From assembly GCF_036711975.1 (NCBI RefSeq), contig NC_091972.1, positions 7,755,001 through 7,819,000 of the forward strand: a DNA stretch of 64,000 bases, in the 5' to 3' direction. Every line of letters begins with the position of its first letter. The first letter of the stretch is position 1. The notes beneath the pieces are model-generated. The model was given only the letters and a program-made list of their open reading frames with translations. It searched no databases and was not told where the DNA came from. Below, piece by piece: positions 1-12,500 of this stretch. The DNA is from Onthophagus taurus. Its lineage: Eukaryota > Arthropoda > Insecta > Coleoptera > Scarabaeidae. Position numbers and translations under genes: made by a program.

Positions 1-735
1 CGGTCTAGTGTTAGTTCTAGTTTTGCACTAGCACTATCATTAGAAATAACACAGGACCTAGAACTAGAATCATTCGGGTTTAGCCGTCTTGAGAGACGTG
101 CGGCTAAATCCGAATGTTTCTAGTTCTAGGTCTAGTGTTAGTTCTAGTTTTACATTAGCACAATCATTAGAAATAACATAAAACCTAAATGTAGGATCAT
201 TTGGGTTTAGCCATCATAAGAGACGCACGGCTAACCAGGAATGTTTCTAGATCTAGTATTAAATCTAGCTTCAATTGTTATTCAGCGTTAGATTGTGGTA
301 TATTTTTATTGAACGAAGAGTAGAACTAACACTAGACCTAGAATCAGAGCCATTCTGGTTTAGCTATGCGTTTCTTAAGACGGCTAAACCTAAATGTTTC
401 TAGTTCTAGGTCAAATGTTAATTCTAGTGACAGTGCTAAGTAGCGTTAGTTAGCTAGCATTAAATATCACTGTGTTGCATATTTTTATTGAATTATAACT
501 ACAACTAACATAAGACCTAGAACTAGAAAGTTTCGGGTTTAGCCGTGTGTCTTCAGAATGTTTCTAGTTCTAGGTCTAGTGTTAGTTCTAATTTTACACT
601 AGCACTATCACTAGAACTAACACAATACCTAGAACTAGAATCGTTAGGATTTGGCCGTCTTGAAAGATGTGCGGCTAAATCCGAATCTTTCTAGATCTAG
701 GTCTAGTGTTAGTTCTAGTGATAGTGCTAGTTTTA
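1..735. repeat. Tandem hairpin satellite, about five units
   Basis: The unit is an inverted repeat. One arm reads through ACTAGAACTAACACTAGACC to a centre of the type GGTTTAGCCGTCTTGAGAG, and the other arm returns through GGTCTAGTGTTAGTTCTAG. Hairpin centres lie near 80, 205, 365, 540 and 655. They are separated by AT-rich spacers that often contain ATATTTTTATTGAA. Copies differ by substitutions and small deletions. The array begins before the window, so its full length is unknown. The same family recurs at 32.6 kb and 51.2 kb. I do not recognise a named family and no coding capacity is seen. Confidence 0.8.
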
Positions 736-3700
736 GTTTAATATATTAAATTAAATTTTAATAAACTAAATTGTGTACAATTATATTTCTAGTGCATTTA
801 AAAATACCAACAATTTATACTTGATTGATTGAACCGATAGAATTGGATTAATAATTAGTAATACCAGATTTTAATTTGCTAATTCGTAGAATTCATTTAA
901 TTTTATTGTTGTAAATGACAATGTAAAAGCCGGTCCTGTGAAAAGGCGTGGGGGGTCGTTCGTACAAGTTTTTCGAGAGAGGCCGCACAACTTTTGGGGC
1001 CTCCTGTGGGTCTCTCATCCGCTCAGAGCAAACTCCACCCCCCTGTTTTTAACAAGTAGGACGGCCATTTTCACTTGCATAAGTTATTCGCGAACCACAC
1101 CCAAAACGTTCGCGAAAATACAGCGGCCGGGTGCCGGTATAAATAAATAAATAAATACTACACAGTTAGTTCCCCCAAACCCCTCCACAACTCAGCTTCA
1201 CCGCCACCACGAAGCTTTCGAGAAGCGGCCTGGGGGTAATTTCGTTTCCTAAAAACTATTTTAACTTTTCGGGACAAATTGTCGGGTAATTCAATTCCGA
1301 CCGTTTGCAACGTGAAGCCCACCCATCCCTTCTACATGAAAGGAATTTAATATTTTCTTGTACCAGGATTATATTACGTTTTTGTATGTTACCTAATACA
1401 ACCAGTAAATTACAACCCTAAAAAAAGATCGATTTCAAAAATCAATTACAAAAAATCAACTTGTTCGTTGGTTAATTCTTCAAGTTAATTAATGGTAGTA
1501 CTTTTCGATTAAAAAAACCGCCGTTAAAGTTACCACCAATTTTTAATGAATACTAAACACGTCCCGTTTACCCCAACATATTAATTTTATGCAAATCGCA
1601 CCCCCGCAATGTAAAGTTTATAAATCAGATTATCGACGTTGTTCTCCAACACAACAAAAAAATAATTCATAAATATGAATGACCCGAATGACCTGAATGG
1701 TCGGGTTAATTTTTTTTTAATATTAATTTATCAAGGCATTTCCATTATAATCGCATTTAAACCGTCAACCTCATTATCCCATAATGTGATGTGCTATTTA
1801 AAAAATTAAAGTAGTCAAATTTATTTATTAGAATAGAAAATAATAAACTATATTTATGTGTTTAAATTTATTAGTCTCATCATAAAATTCTTTCCATTGC
1901 AGGAATTTTCATTTCACTTCAAGTTTCATCGACCACCAAGCAAGATAAATATTAATTTTCATTGTGTATTGATTATTTTTAATAAAAATTTCTATTTTAA
2001 TATCATTGTTGTATTTTTATTTCACCATCCAAATTTATTCATAAAAATTTTCTTAAAATAATATACCTAAATATTGAAAGGTAAGTAGAAGGTAAAATCT
2101 CAGCTTAGATCACAACCCTTCGAATTTTGTCGCCCTATTTACATAATGAAAGGTTCCTGTAAAATAATCCTTATATATTCAACCCTTAAAGATAGTGCGA
2201 GTGTAGTATTCCTACCTAATAAGAGATGGCGCTTTATTATGGCGGATTTAAAAAATTTAAAAGATAACTTTTTTGTCTCGTATACACAAAGTATTTCAAG
2301 AAAAAATATTGTTATTATAAAGCAAAACCGAATTAATTTGAACTTTACATTTTCATAAGTCATTCAAGTATGGTGTAACATAAAGATAATCAAGTAACTC
2401 AGATCCTTGTTAAACTAAAATACAAAATTATTATGTACATGTTACAGCAAAAGTTTTAATTCAGTAAATGTTACACTACTTAATTTATACATCTGTTCTT
2501 TCGTTAAACAAAACAGATGATATTTGACTCTTCATGGTGTTTAGGAGTAAAATTAAAATAAACGTTTCCTCCTGTACGGAAAATGTCACACAAAATTAAG
2601 TAATACATAAATTTTTGTTATTGGTCGTTTAACGGTGGTCTTACACATTTTATGATAACTACACGCTATAACTATCTTGACCTAGATGGAGCAGTAAAAT
2701 TTGTTTCCACCGGCATAATCACTAATCCATTAATCTTAACTTCCTGTTCTTGTCCATTTCATTTTAAGTATATTTGGAGATGGTGTGCGTGCTTAGCAGC
2801 TATGAAACTGCAAAAGTACTTTCAAAATTCGTTTCTATTGTTGACTCTTGACAATTTGAGATGTTGTACATCTGAGTCTGATACAGCCATCAACGGTTGT
2901 CTAATCAAAAAATGACCGGTTGTAAATAAACTTGGGTTGTTATGGTTTTTGATGAGAGGAGTTCTAACACATTAGGCTTCATATTCTTCGGTGCTGTATT
3001 ATTAGTTATTACACATTGTCCACAATTTTTTTATATTATGTTCATATGACACCTTAGTTACCAGCTAAGGATCGTCAAGAATCTTCCTTATTATCTGTCC
3101 TCGAGGTACACAACCCTCGAATATTACATTAGTAACTATGTTAACTCGATGGAGTCGTTTCTGATGGTAGATCATAAAATGTCATTCATGTTCAATCAAG
3201 ATTACTTAAAAAACAGGATAACGGTAGTAGTAAATAAATTAGTGGCATCATGCGCTGCGTGTGAGACCAGTTTTTGGAAATGGTCATGAACGGACATCAG
3301 GTTTACACAAAGGGGATAAATAATGTACTTCTAGTTAGAATCTTGATTGTTTTCTAGAGAACAATATTATTAGCGATGATGCCCATCAGTAAGACTACGT
3401 TTATTCTCTATTTCGTGAATACTGTATGAATGGAAACTTCTAACGGATTATTTACCTCTTCGTGTATATTTGCTTAATCCTTAGTGGACAGGCTGCAATT
3501 AGGAAAAACTCATTGATTCTTCAATTGGTGAGCACAGTTCATGTTTTAATTCTAATTCTAGAAACATTAAATCACAATCATGGGTTCTAAAACGAACTTG
3601 GATTTACTTAATTTGCTTGCACAGATGAGTTCTGGAATGTTACAAGCACAGATTCAAATTTCATCAGCGTGAGTTGTTTTAGAACCTCAAATTCTGTACA

Positions 3701-6700
3701 ATCTCTAACTCTCTAAGGAATGGTTTGATTGATGTCAACAGCTATAACAACAGATCAAGTCAACAGATATAAGTCTGAGTTCTGGAATCATTCAACCAGA
3801 GGTGTTTCCGCTTTGTTGTGCTGATTTCTTAATACCTACATGAGTAACTACGATAACTAAATTTATAATTCCAGCATTCTACGATAGCTACAATCAATGA
3901 CCACTCTGATGTTTGAGTTGCTCAGTTGTCAGAAAAAAATTCCATATCTTTGAATATTATATTTTTTTGGTCCAGAGGGCTAATTAAGGTTTATTTGGTA
4001 TTTTCTTTGTGGTTGGCCCAACGTCGTAGTAAATTCAAAAGTTGTACATGCAAAACTGTGTAAGATACAAACATAGTTTTGATAATCGAACCAAATATCT
4101 TTTACATTAGCTACAAGAAGATGTAATAAGCTTGAAATAGGAATCACTAATTCAGTAGTTCCTGGAACGTGGATAAAAGAGACTCACTTCATTTGCGAAA
4201 AATATTCCGCTTTTAGTTTGTTTACATTTTTTTTTGGTTGCATTCTACCTTCCTCATTGAACTTTCCAAATCATTTATATTTCCATGTACAATCTTTACC
4301 AACTATTATGTACTTACTATTTTCATAAATAATATGAAGAAATATATCATAAATATCATATAATCATTGACCTTTTATTTGAACCTAAGTTGAACAAAGC
4401 TACAATTATTACTAAATTTACCATAAGTATTATTCCAAAAAAATGATTTTTATGTTCAAAAATCTTAAAAATTGTCCATAAAAGTTATACAAGTTGATCT
4501 TTAATTTTGTCGAATTTATTCGACTTGAAACTATTTAGTAGTAACGTTACAATTGTTTAAGAAGTGAAATTTAATAATAAAGTGGTATTAAATTAATTCC
4601 TTCATTTTACTTTTGTATAAAATCTGGTTTAATAAAAAATTTGCTGGTGTAATTGTTTCATGAGGCATTACGGAAAATGTGCTCATTTACATAAACGTGA
4701 ATATTGAATTTATCATATCGAACGTCGATTTTGAAACAAATAAACATTAATTCGAACCTGATGTCGAAATCTCGACACCATATGTAGGTATAAACGATAC
4801 GGCGATTATAAAGTCAAAATGTTACTTTCGGTTAATGTTTAGGTAACTCTGCGTAGGTATATATGCGAGATATTAAAAGTGAAACAGAAATTTGGAAATT
4901 GAATCCGGTTATATTGGGAGAGTGCGATCAAATTTCTAACTAAATTAAGCGACCAATTAGCTCACACGATCTATTAACGTGTTAACTCTATTAGCATACT
5001 ATTAACGGTATAACACTTACATCAATCGATGATGACATAATGCATATCGGCAGTACGTGTCTTGAGGCTATAAATGACACATCAATTTGATAATAAAATC
5101 ACAAATGATAATCAAAACTAAAATTATATTATATAAAAATTTGAGCCACAACAAAATAATTTTCGGTAATTTATTAAAACCACGAATTAAGATTATGCTT
5201 TTAAGATTTAAGAACAATTTAGATCTTTATATCTTGTGTATAAAGTATTAGGTATTTTAGAGACAATTTTTGTATCTTTATTAAAGGTTGCGTTCTTTCT
5301 TGTAACTATGAGTTATGAGATGAATAAGAGAAGGAGGCAAGGATGGATCCTTGAGGTTCAGGGTGAGAGCTCGGTCGGTATTGATCGGACCCGTCTTGTG
5401 CCCTTACCCCTTACGCCCCGGGGCTGCTTAATTCCGCACCCCTTCGCCTCATTACACTCTTAGGTCGAGGCGCGCGATTTCCGCCCTTACCGTATCTGAT
5501 AATGTCTGCCGTGCCGTCCGGGCCGCTATTTATGGGTCATCATCATCGCAGGCGGCGGCTAGCTGGCCGACACTTACACCCCCTTACCCTTCCAGTTTGC
5601 TTATGGCTGCTGCTTATGGCCCTTTTCACCCCTTTCAACCCCCCCGCCGACACCCGACCGAAACCCATGTGTGTTTATCTCTAAATACGTGCTACTGCTT
5701 CGTCGTCTGGACGTACAGAAGTTTTGGTTATAAAATTATATGGGTTTTTGCGGAATGTGTGCACGATAATGATGAATTTGAGGGAATAAAAACACAACAA
5801 GATTTCGCATCGTTTATTTTAATCTTTGAATTCTATTATTGTTACGGGTATTGAGAAATTAAGGAAAGTTTTTTTTTAAGTTGTAGTAAAAGTGGTTGTT
5901 ATAATCGTCGGGGCGCCTCGACGCCCGGCGTCGGCAACGACCATTAGACGGGGGAGACCATGCGAAAATGGTTTCACAAAGTATGTAATCAGCTTAGGCG
6001 GTCCAGCCTGTTCCTGAGGACGCGTTCATGCAAGAAGAGGCGACAGAGTGGAAACTCCTGAACGATCACAGGAATATTTCCTGCGCCGGCATCGGTCCTT
6101 CCACATCCAAGAAGAGGCTATGTCCCTCTACAAAGGCAACGAAGTCAACTTTGCTGGTCCACTGTCTTCGATTTTCGAAAGTAACTGACCTGCAAAATTT
6201 ATTACCTGTAACAAAGAACACAACATCAAGAAAAAGTTATATTAAAAATTAGGTATAAAGGTGACTAGAAAAGAGAACATCACGTCTGGTATGTACATCG
6301 GTCATCAACGTCAAATTCAAGCGAACTGTATCGGATCACATCTCATCGCGCGCGATGATCGCATTTGTCAAGTCAAATCTAACTACGTACTTAATTGAGA
6401 ATCAAGGTAAATGTATTCGCCGCGTCGAGAGGGGCGCCCGTATAGAAATTTCCTAACTGTCAAAAGCAGAGTCTAGCCCAGCATTAATAATTACCGTCTA
6501 TTGGAACGTGTAACTAAATATTGATTTAGTTGGTAGCTCGGCGAGGTTGCCTGCTCGCCCCCAAGTATCCGAAAGGGGCACTTCTTCTTCGAGAAGAGCG
6601 AAAACCCAGCCCAACCCGACCGAAAGCTCTCTCCCCGTGCGTGCTATCACCAAAGCTTTTGGAAGCTTCGCCATAAACTCGGGCAATTCAATTATGGTAG

Positions 6701-8164
6701 TCGACGTGCCGCCGCGATAAATTCCGAAACGCGCACTTTAAGTAATTAAACGGAGCCCTCGAGTTCTTAACGTTATCTGTACCACTCGGATTCTTCGAAT
6801 TCCAGGCGAGATTTCTGTAATTTCAAAATTAATGACGTTTACATTTTATAACCAAAACTGAATTCACCATCGAAATAACTCAATTTAAAACAAATACAAG
6901 AAACAATTAATTAAGTAAAAGAACTTTTTTAAATTATAAAAAGTTATTGAATTATAATCAAAATTGTGCAACGATGTTATAAATTTTATCGTGATAAATT
7001 TCCGGGGTAAAGGTTTAAATCTAGACAATTAGTACGTTTCAGGAGGAATAAAATTACCGCGTCCGGGCGATGAAGTAAATAATTAACAATTTAATCGTAT
7101 TTAAAGGTGGCGACGGGCTGGCGCAGCGTGCGCCAGCCAAGTAAATACAAATTACTTTAATGAATGTTTGATAATGCCGGTGAGCAACGGTTCTAGAACG
7201 GGTTACAACAGGTTCGCTCTCATTCGGTTACTTCTCCTCTAACAACTTGTTCGATTGTAAATTAAAAAATTTCTTTAAATTTCGATAAACAATAAATGAA
7301 ATTTGATTGAAACAATTATTCTTATTAAGGTTTCAAAATGCTGTAGGCGAAATACAGTAACAGACTGGTAGACAATACTAAGAACAAACTCCAATTATCT
7401 AATCCCGTCTCTAGTTTCCCGTTGATTGGAAACACTAATAACGAAACGTGCTCGGAGGGAGTCCCCACAGCGGAACATGGTCAACTAATATCGATCACTG
7501 CGGAAAGTAGTTTCCAACTAAACTTTAAATAGCCAATACTCGGGTCTACGTCAAAATAATTTACGAGCAAGTCTAAATTTTTGCCCGCCACCCCTTCCCA
7601 AGTGTTACACTTAACCCCCTGGGCATCCCCCCTTTGGCCCGGAATGACTAATGACCACCCTGTTTTGTGTCTTTGCCGGGGCGCAAACTCCCTCACCACC
7701 GCACGCCGACCGTTAAGTTTAAATAGGAAACGTCTTTTTACCATCATCTCAGAACATTTTCTTGCATCGATCGACCCTTCCACGACGATACCGATTGGAC
7801 GGTGGGCGTGACTTTAACCCTCATCCCCACCAGTTTCAACCCCTTTCAAAACCCCTTCTTCTCAACCGTACGATAACGTAAGTAAAGCAGTTAAAATTTC
7901 ATTCATTTCCCTTCTACTTTAACCCTTAACTTTTTTTACTCTTTAATTGTATGGCGTAGTTCAGATGTAGAAAAATAGTTCAGAAATTGTTATCCATGGT
8001 TATGGTTTATGACAAAAATTAAGTCCAGGTATCTAAATTATATTGGATTGAGTAGAGTATGTTATTTTTGTTATGAGTAAGATATTACAAGGAGATTCCG
8101 ATGATAGTGTATTTAAGAATTTGCTTTATTTTGAAAGATATGTTGTATACTCTTCCACGCAATG
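736..8164. other. Gene-free AT-rich stretch with GC-richer islands
   Basis: No gene could be supported. Short open frames here have no recognisable domain or splice context. GC-richer islands stand out at about 940-1260, 5335-5660, 5900-6130, 6420-6800, 7050-7200 and 7560-7830. They are possible regulatory elements, but nothing in the sequence proves a function. Confidence 0.5.
7116..7138. other. Perfect GC-rich palindrome
   Basis: GGCTGGCGCA is followed after a 3-nt loop (GCG) by its exact reverse complement. It is a 10-bp perfect stem inside a GC-richer island in AT-rich DNA. Confidence 0.7.
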
Positions 8165-8166
8165 TA

Positions 8167-9583
8167 CAGGGTGGGCAAATTTTCGTGTTATTATAGGCTG
8201 TTTCAGAAACTATAAGAGATATGAAAAAAGTAGGTGCCATGTGCCGGTCTCTTTTTTCGAGACTGCAAACACCAAACCTCCATCTTCTTTTGTTTTTAAG
8301 TTATAGCCAATATATTGTATTTCGTTTATTTTTCAAATTAGAGAAATGAGGTTGATACGTTCTTAAGACACTTTTTTAAGTAGAATATACTGCCGTTGAA
8401 AAATTTTAAACATACTTGATAATTTTTTAGATACAACACAAAATTGTATTTTTTTAAATACTTGATTATGATGTTACTAAAAAAAGTATATTTTTAGCTT
8501 TCCAATAATCTAATGCGCTAATCCAAGCGCTAATGTTCAAAATTTTGATTATAGTAGGCGAGTCCGGACAGTAAATACTACCTACGAGCAGTTGCTATAT
8601 GGTTTTGCACGAATAGGACAGAATTTTGTACCAACGAATAAAAACTTAGAATAGTTAATTTAAATTTCTCAGCATCTTATCCCTGACTTCAATAAAAAAT
8701 GGTTTGTTTATTAAAAATACAAGAAATGTATTAGTTAATGAATAATTAAATATGAACAACAATTTCACGAACTAAATAGTTACAGACTGTCATCTTCTTT
8801 TACTACACTTACTGGTTGTAAGGTTAGAACAGTATCAATGAATGAAATCTTCAGTAGTATATTCCCAGTTTTCCCCAAACATAAGATTTAGAAGTTTTTT
8901 GATATCAGCAATCTTTTCTTTTGAATTTGGGTGAGATAGAGGAAAATTAGGGATCATAAACTAGGAGCGGACTTTCCATTGAAACACCGTTTCAATGGAG
9001 ATATAAAGATTTATGTATCATCTTCAAAGCGGACTCCAATGTATTTAACATATTTAATTTTATCGTTTTATTCTTAAGCGGGAAACTCGTTTCAAAAAAT
9101 TCTTAAATGAATTGATCAACAAACTCACCTTGCTATAGTAACTAAGTGGCATTTAGCGTTTTCCTCGCCTACTATAATTAAAAATTTGAATTTTAATATT
9201 TTAGAATTGAAAAATAACGCTTATTTTCTGCAAATACACCATGCATTGGAAAGCTAAAGATATGCTCTTTTCAATAACATCATAATCAACTACAGTTTGT
9301 ATTTAAAAAAATACAACTTTATGTTATATCTCAAAAATTATCAGCTATGTTTAAAATTAACCCCATTTCTCTAATTTCAAAAATAAACGAAATATGAACA
9401 TTTTTTGAAATCGCTAAACTTTGACTTTTTGGCTACAACCTAAAAACGAAAGAAGATAGAGGTTTGGTCTTCGCGGGATTGGATTAGTCTCGGAAAAAGA
9501 GACCGGGATATGGCATCTACTTTTTTCGTATCTCTTATAGTTTCTGAGATAGCCTATAATAACACCCAAATTTGCCCACTCTG
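8167..9583. mobile_element. Fold-back element A, TA-flanked, 1417 bp
   Basis: The termini CAGGGTGGGCAAATTT and, read from the other side, CAGAGTGGGCAAATTT form the ends of long inverted arms. Each arm is about 420 bp (roughly 8167-8585 and 9150-9583) with many substitutions and indels. A TA dinucleotide sits outside each end (8165-8166, 9584-9585), as expected for Tc1/mariner-type integration. The central 0.55 kb holds no recognised transposase. It contains a small hairpin at about 8978-9000 (CCATTGAAACACCG and its mate). The ends resemble those of elements B, C and D farther right. Confidence 0.7.
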
Positions 9584-9585
9584 TA

Positions 9586-12500
9586 TGTCAAACTTAAAAA
9601 ATTACTTGAAATATTAAAAAAGTGACATTTATGCTGTTAATAAAGTGCTGTTTTATTTAATGCCATTTTGGGTTTTTTTACCAATACTTACCTACCTCTC
9701 TATAAAACGCGTGTGCTCATGAGATTTGTTTTGGAAATGGTTAGAAAATTTTTATTCAGCGTGAGTACACTAATTACAATAATTAGTTTCTGACAGGTAT
9801 GTATGGAATAAGAAGAAAAATGATCGTGTTGATGAGCACAATGATCTAACAAGCTACTATGGTTTGGCTATCCAACATACTCCAAGTCTGTGGAAGATAT
9901 GAACAAAGAAATTTGGAAAGTGTATTAAATGATGTAAAGACGCATCCGTTGGCACACTTACCAGTTTTCACAGTCAAGTCCAATGCTTAATTTACAAGTT
10001 TTAGTGAAATTAAAGCGTATTTGACAAATTTTATCATAAAGAGCAGAATCATAAGATAATTCTTGTATCATTTTGATACATTTAATACCAATTTTGAAGG
10101 TTTTAGATGTGATAGGAGTAAAAATTAGTCAACAAGCAAAAATAAAACGTAAAACGGCAAAAAGATGCGTCGAACAATGTAACAATGTAAAAGTTATAAA
10201 AACTTATATAATATTTCGGTAGTTCGTTTCTATAACAATAAAATCGTGGGTATTGTATTTATCCTCTATACAATTTTAACATTCTGAAATGTCTCGAACC
10301 CCGCTTTTTTATCCGCTTTCCTGTCATAGAATTTATTTAATTGATACATTTAATCCCAATAGAGATGGTTAAATAGGTGTTTTTTCTTCTTTGATATTCA
10401 CAGTAGAGTTGGTGTTATAGTAGTCACTACATTTTGTGATAGTGGCGGAAAAATCTTCTTTTTTGAAACTAAGGCACTCGTAGCGTATGTAGTCCATCGG
10501 ATTTGTGCAGAGTTTCGAATTACTCTGGGCAGCACTCGCTGGTCACTATCTTCCAGTTTTGTGGGTTTGTTGACTGGGGAAATATTCTGACAATCATCTT
10601 CCATTAATGAGTAACATAGGCCATTGTCGATTTTGGGTTCTTGCATACCAATAAAACAAATGTTTTTCATTACACGATATAAAACGAAATCAAGCGTGAT
10701 GGATATTGGTAGATAGTGTGTATTTATACTATTGAAGAAAGTTGATGTTTTGAGACAGTTATTAGTTTTGCAGATTATGTTCCGACCCAAGGCAAACTGG
10801 TTTCATATTATCAAGTTCTCTGGTCACAAATCCCCATAGAAAGTCACAAAATATTCACACGGGACACATTCGTATCCGAGCTTTAACAACTAAGGAAAAA
10901 TGTTTTGACATGCCATCACCCAACCCAACCCAACCTAACCTAACCCAACTATTATCTCCATGTTAAAAAAGTGGATTCTGCTTGAAACATGAAATCTTGA
11001 AACAACATGGAATATGAAATAAATCCATAAAAGAATAAGTGAACCAGACTGAGAATTAAATATAACGCAAGAGAAAACATAGAGAAAACAGATATAGAAC
11101 TAAGTTAAGAAAATTAACAAGTTCAAGTTCAAACAATTAATTTGGATTAAATATTTATAATTTTATAATAACCGTTATAACAATGTGGATCACTTTTCGC
11201 AAATTTGTGTTGTGAGTGAAATAAATCAAACTTTTACCATACATATTAGCTAAAAGTTTAAATATAATAATTAAGAAGATAATTGATTTTACGAAAAGTA
11301 CTAAAGTAATAAAAAAATATTAATAAGTAGTAAATTTATTACAATTCTAACAGGTAGAACAACACTGAATTTACGTTTTACAACCCTCAAGTATCTGGTA
11401 GTAACACACACAAGGCTAAAATTCTTTGTTCATGTAACTAAGATGAAAGTAAAAAGCCCAGGAAATCAAGAAAGGTCATTAGAAGTCACAATATATCAAT
11501 GAAAATTCCAAACAGATCTATATAATTTTTTATAATCTTTATATTTAGTTATTTAAATTTATATTTATAAATTATAAGTAGAAAGACGTTCGTTCTTATT
11601 TTTTGCAGTTTTATTTTTGTTTAAAATCATTGGGACGAATCACAAGTATTAAAAGTGATTTCTCTAATACTTTGATTAAAAAGCTTATATTTTATTTAAT
11701 AATCTGTAGAGATTCCATAAAGATTTTCCAAGAATCGGATTCACCACGACTTTTTAAGTTCTGGCGAAGTGAAGTTTTTTTCAAGCATTGAAAAGTTTCA
11801 TTTATTGATAATCCGTGTCAATTCAAAAGTTTCTTTAGAAATTCTGTTTAGAATCGATTTCGATTTGAAATGAAATAGCAATCCATAAGGATGACAGTTG
11901 CACATCTTTCCAGTTCAATCATTACGGACGTCGTCCCGTTCCACGACAATGACCATGCAGAACCCCATCTCCACCCACTTCCTCTCTTCTACCATCGAGT
12001 CCCCGGCTCCGCCACCATTTCATCCCCCTCCAGACTGGACTTTCCGAATTGTCGAAGTGTTTGCGGTATCGGACTGAATTGCGCGTTTGATGTAGTTAGC
12101 GGACTTAATAGAAACGTAATGATCGACCGGGTTCGAGGACGGTGAGAAAACCTGCTGGTACTACTAATTTTTTAATTCGGTTTTAACCGCGTCTCAAAAC
12201 CAATTTTCCACCCTCATCGACTAGTTTATCTTTTTTTATAAATCGTTTCAGAACCACTCACTTGAGTAAGTGGCTCAAAACGGGTTGGTAGATAAAGTTT
12301 TCCGACCTAAATAAATAACGTTAAATAGGTGATACTAAAACGATTGTAATAAATTAAGTAGATTTTTTGGAAAAACAAATTTTTATAATGATTCTTTTTT
12401 GTGTAAGTTTATTGTTCGTCTCTTTAAAGCGGATGGATCCGAGATAATTCCAAGCCGCGGAATTTGCAATAAAAGCAATCAAAACCACGGGCGTCCGATG

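Noticed and set aside
10398-10790. 130-codon minus-strand open frame
   Set aside because: It is the longest unassigned frame on the left side, but its composition is not convincing, no domain is recognised, and no splice or promoter context supports it.
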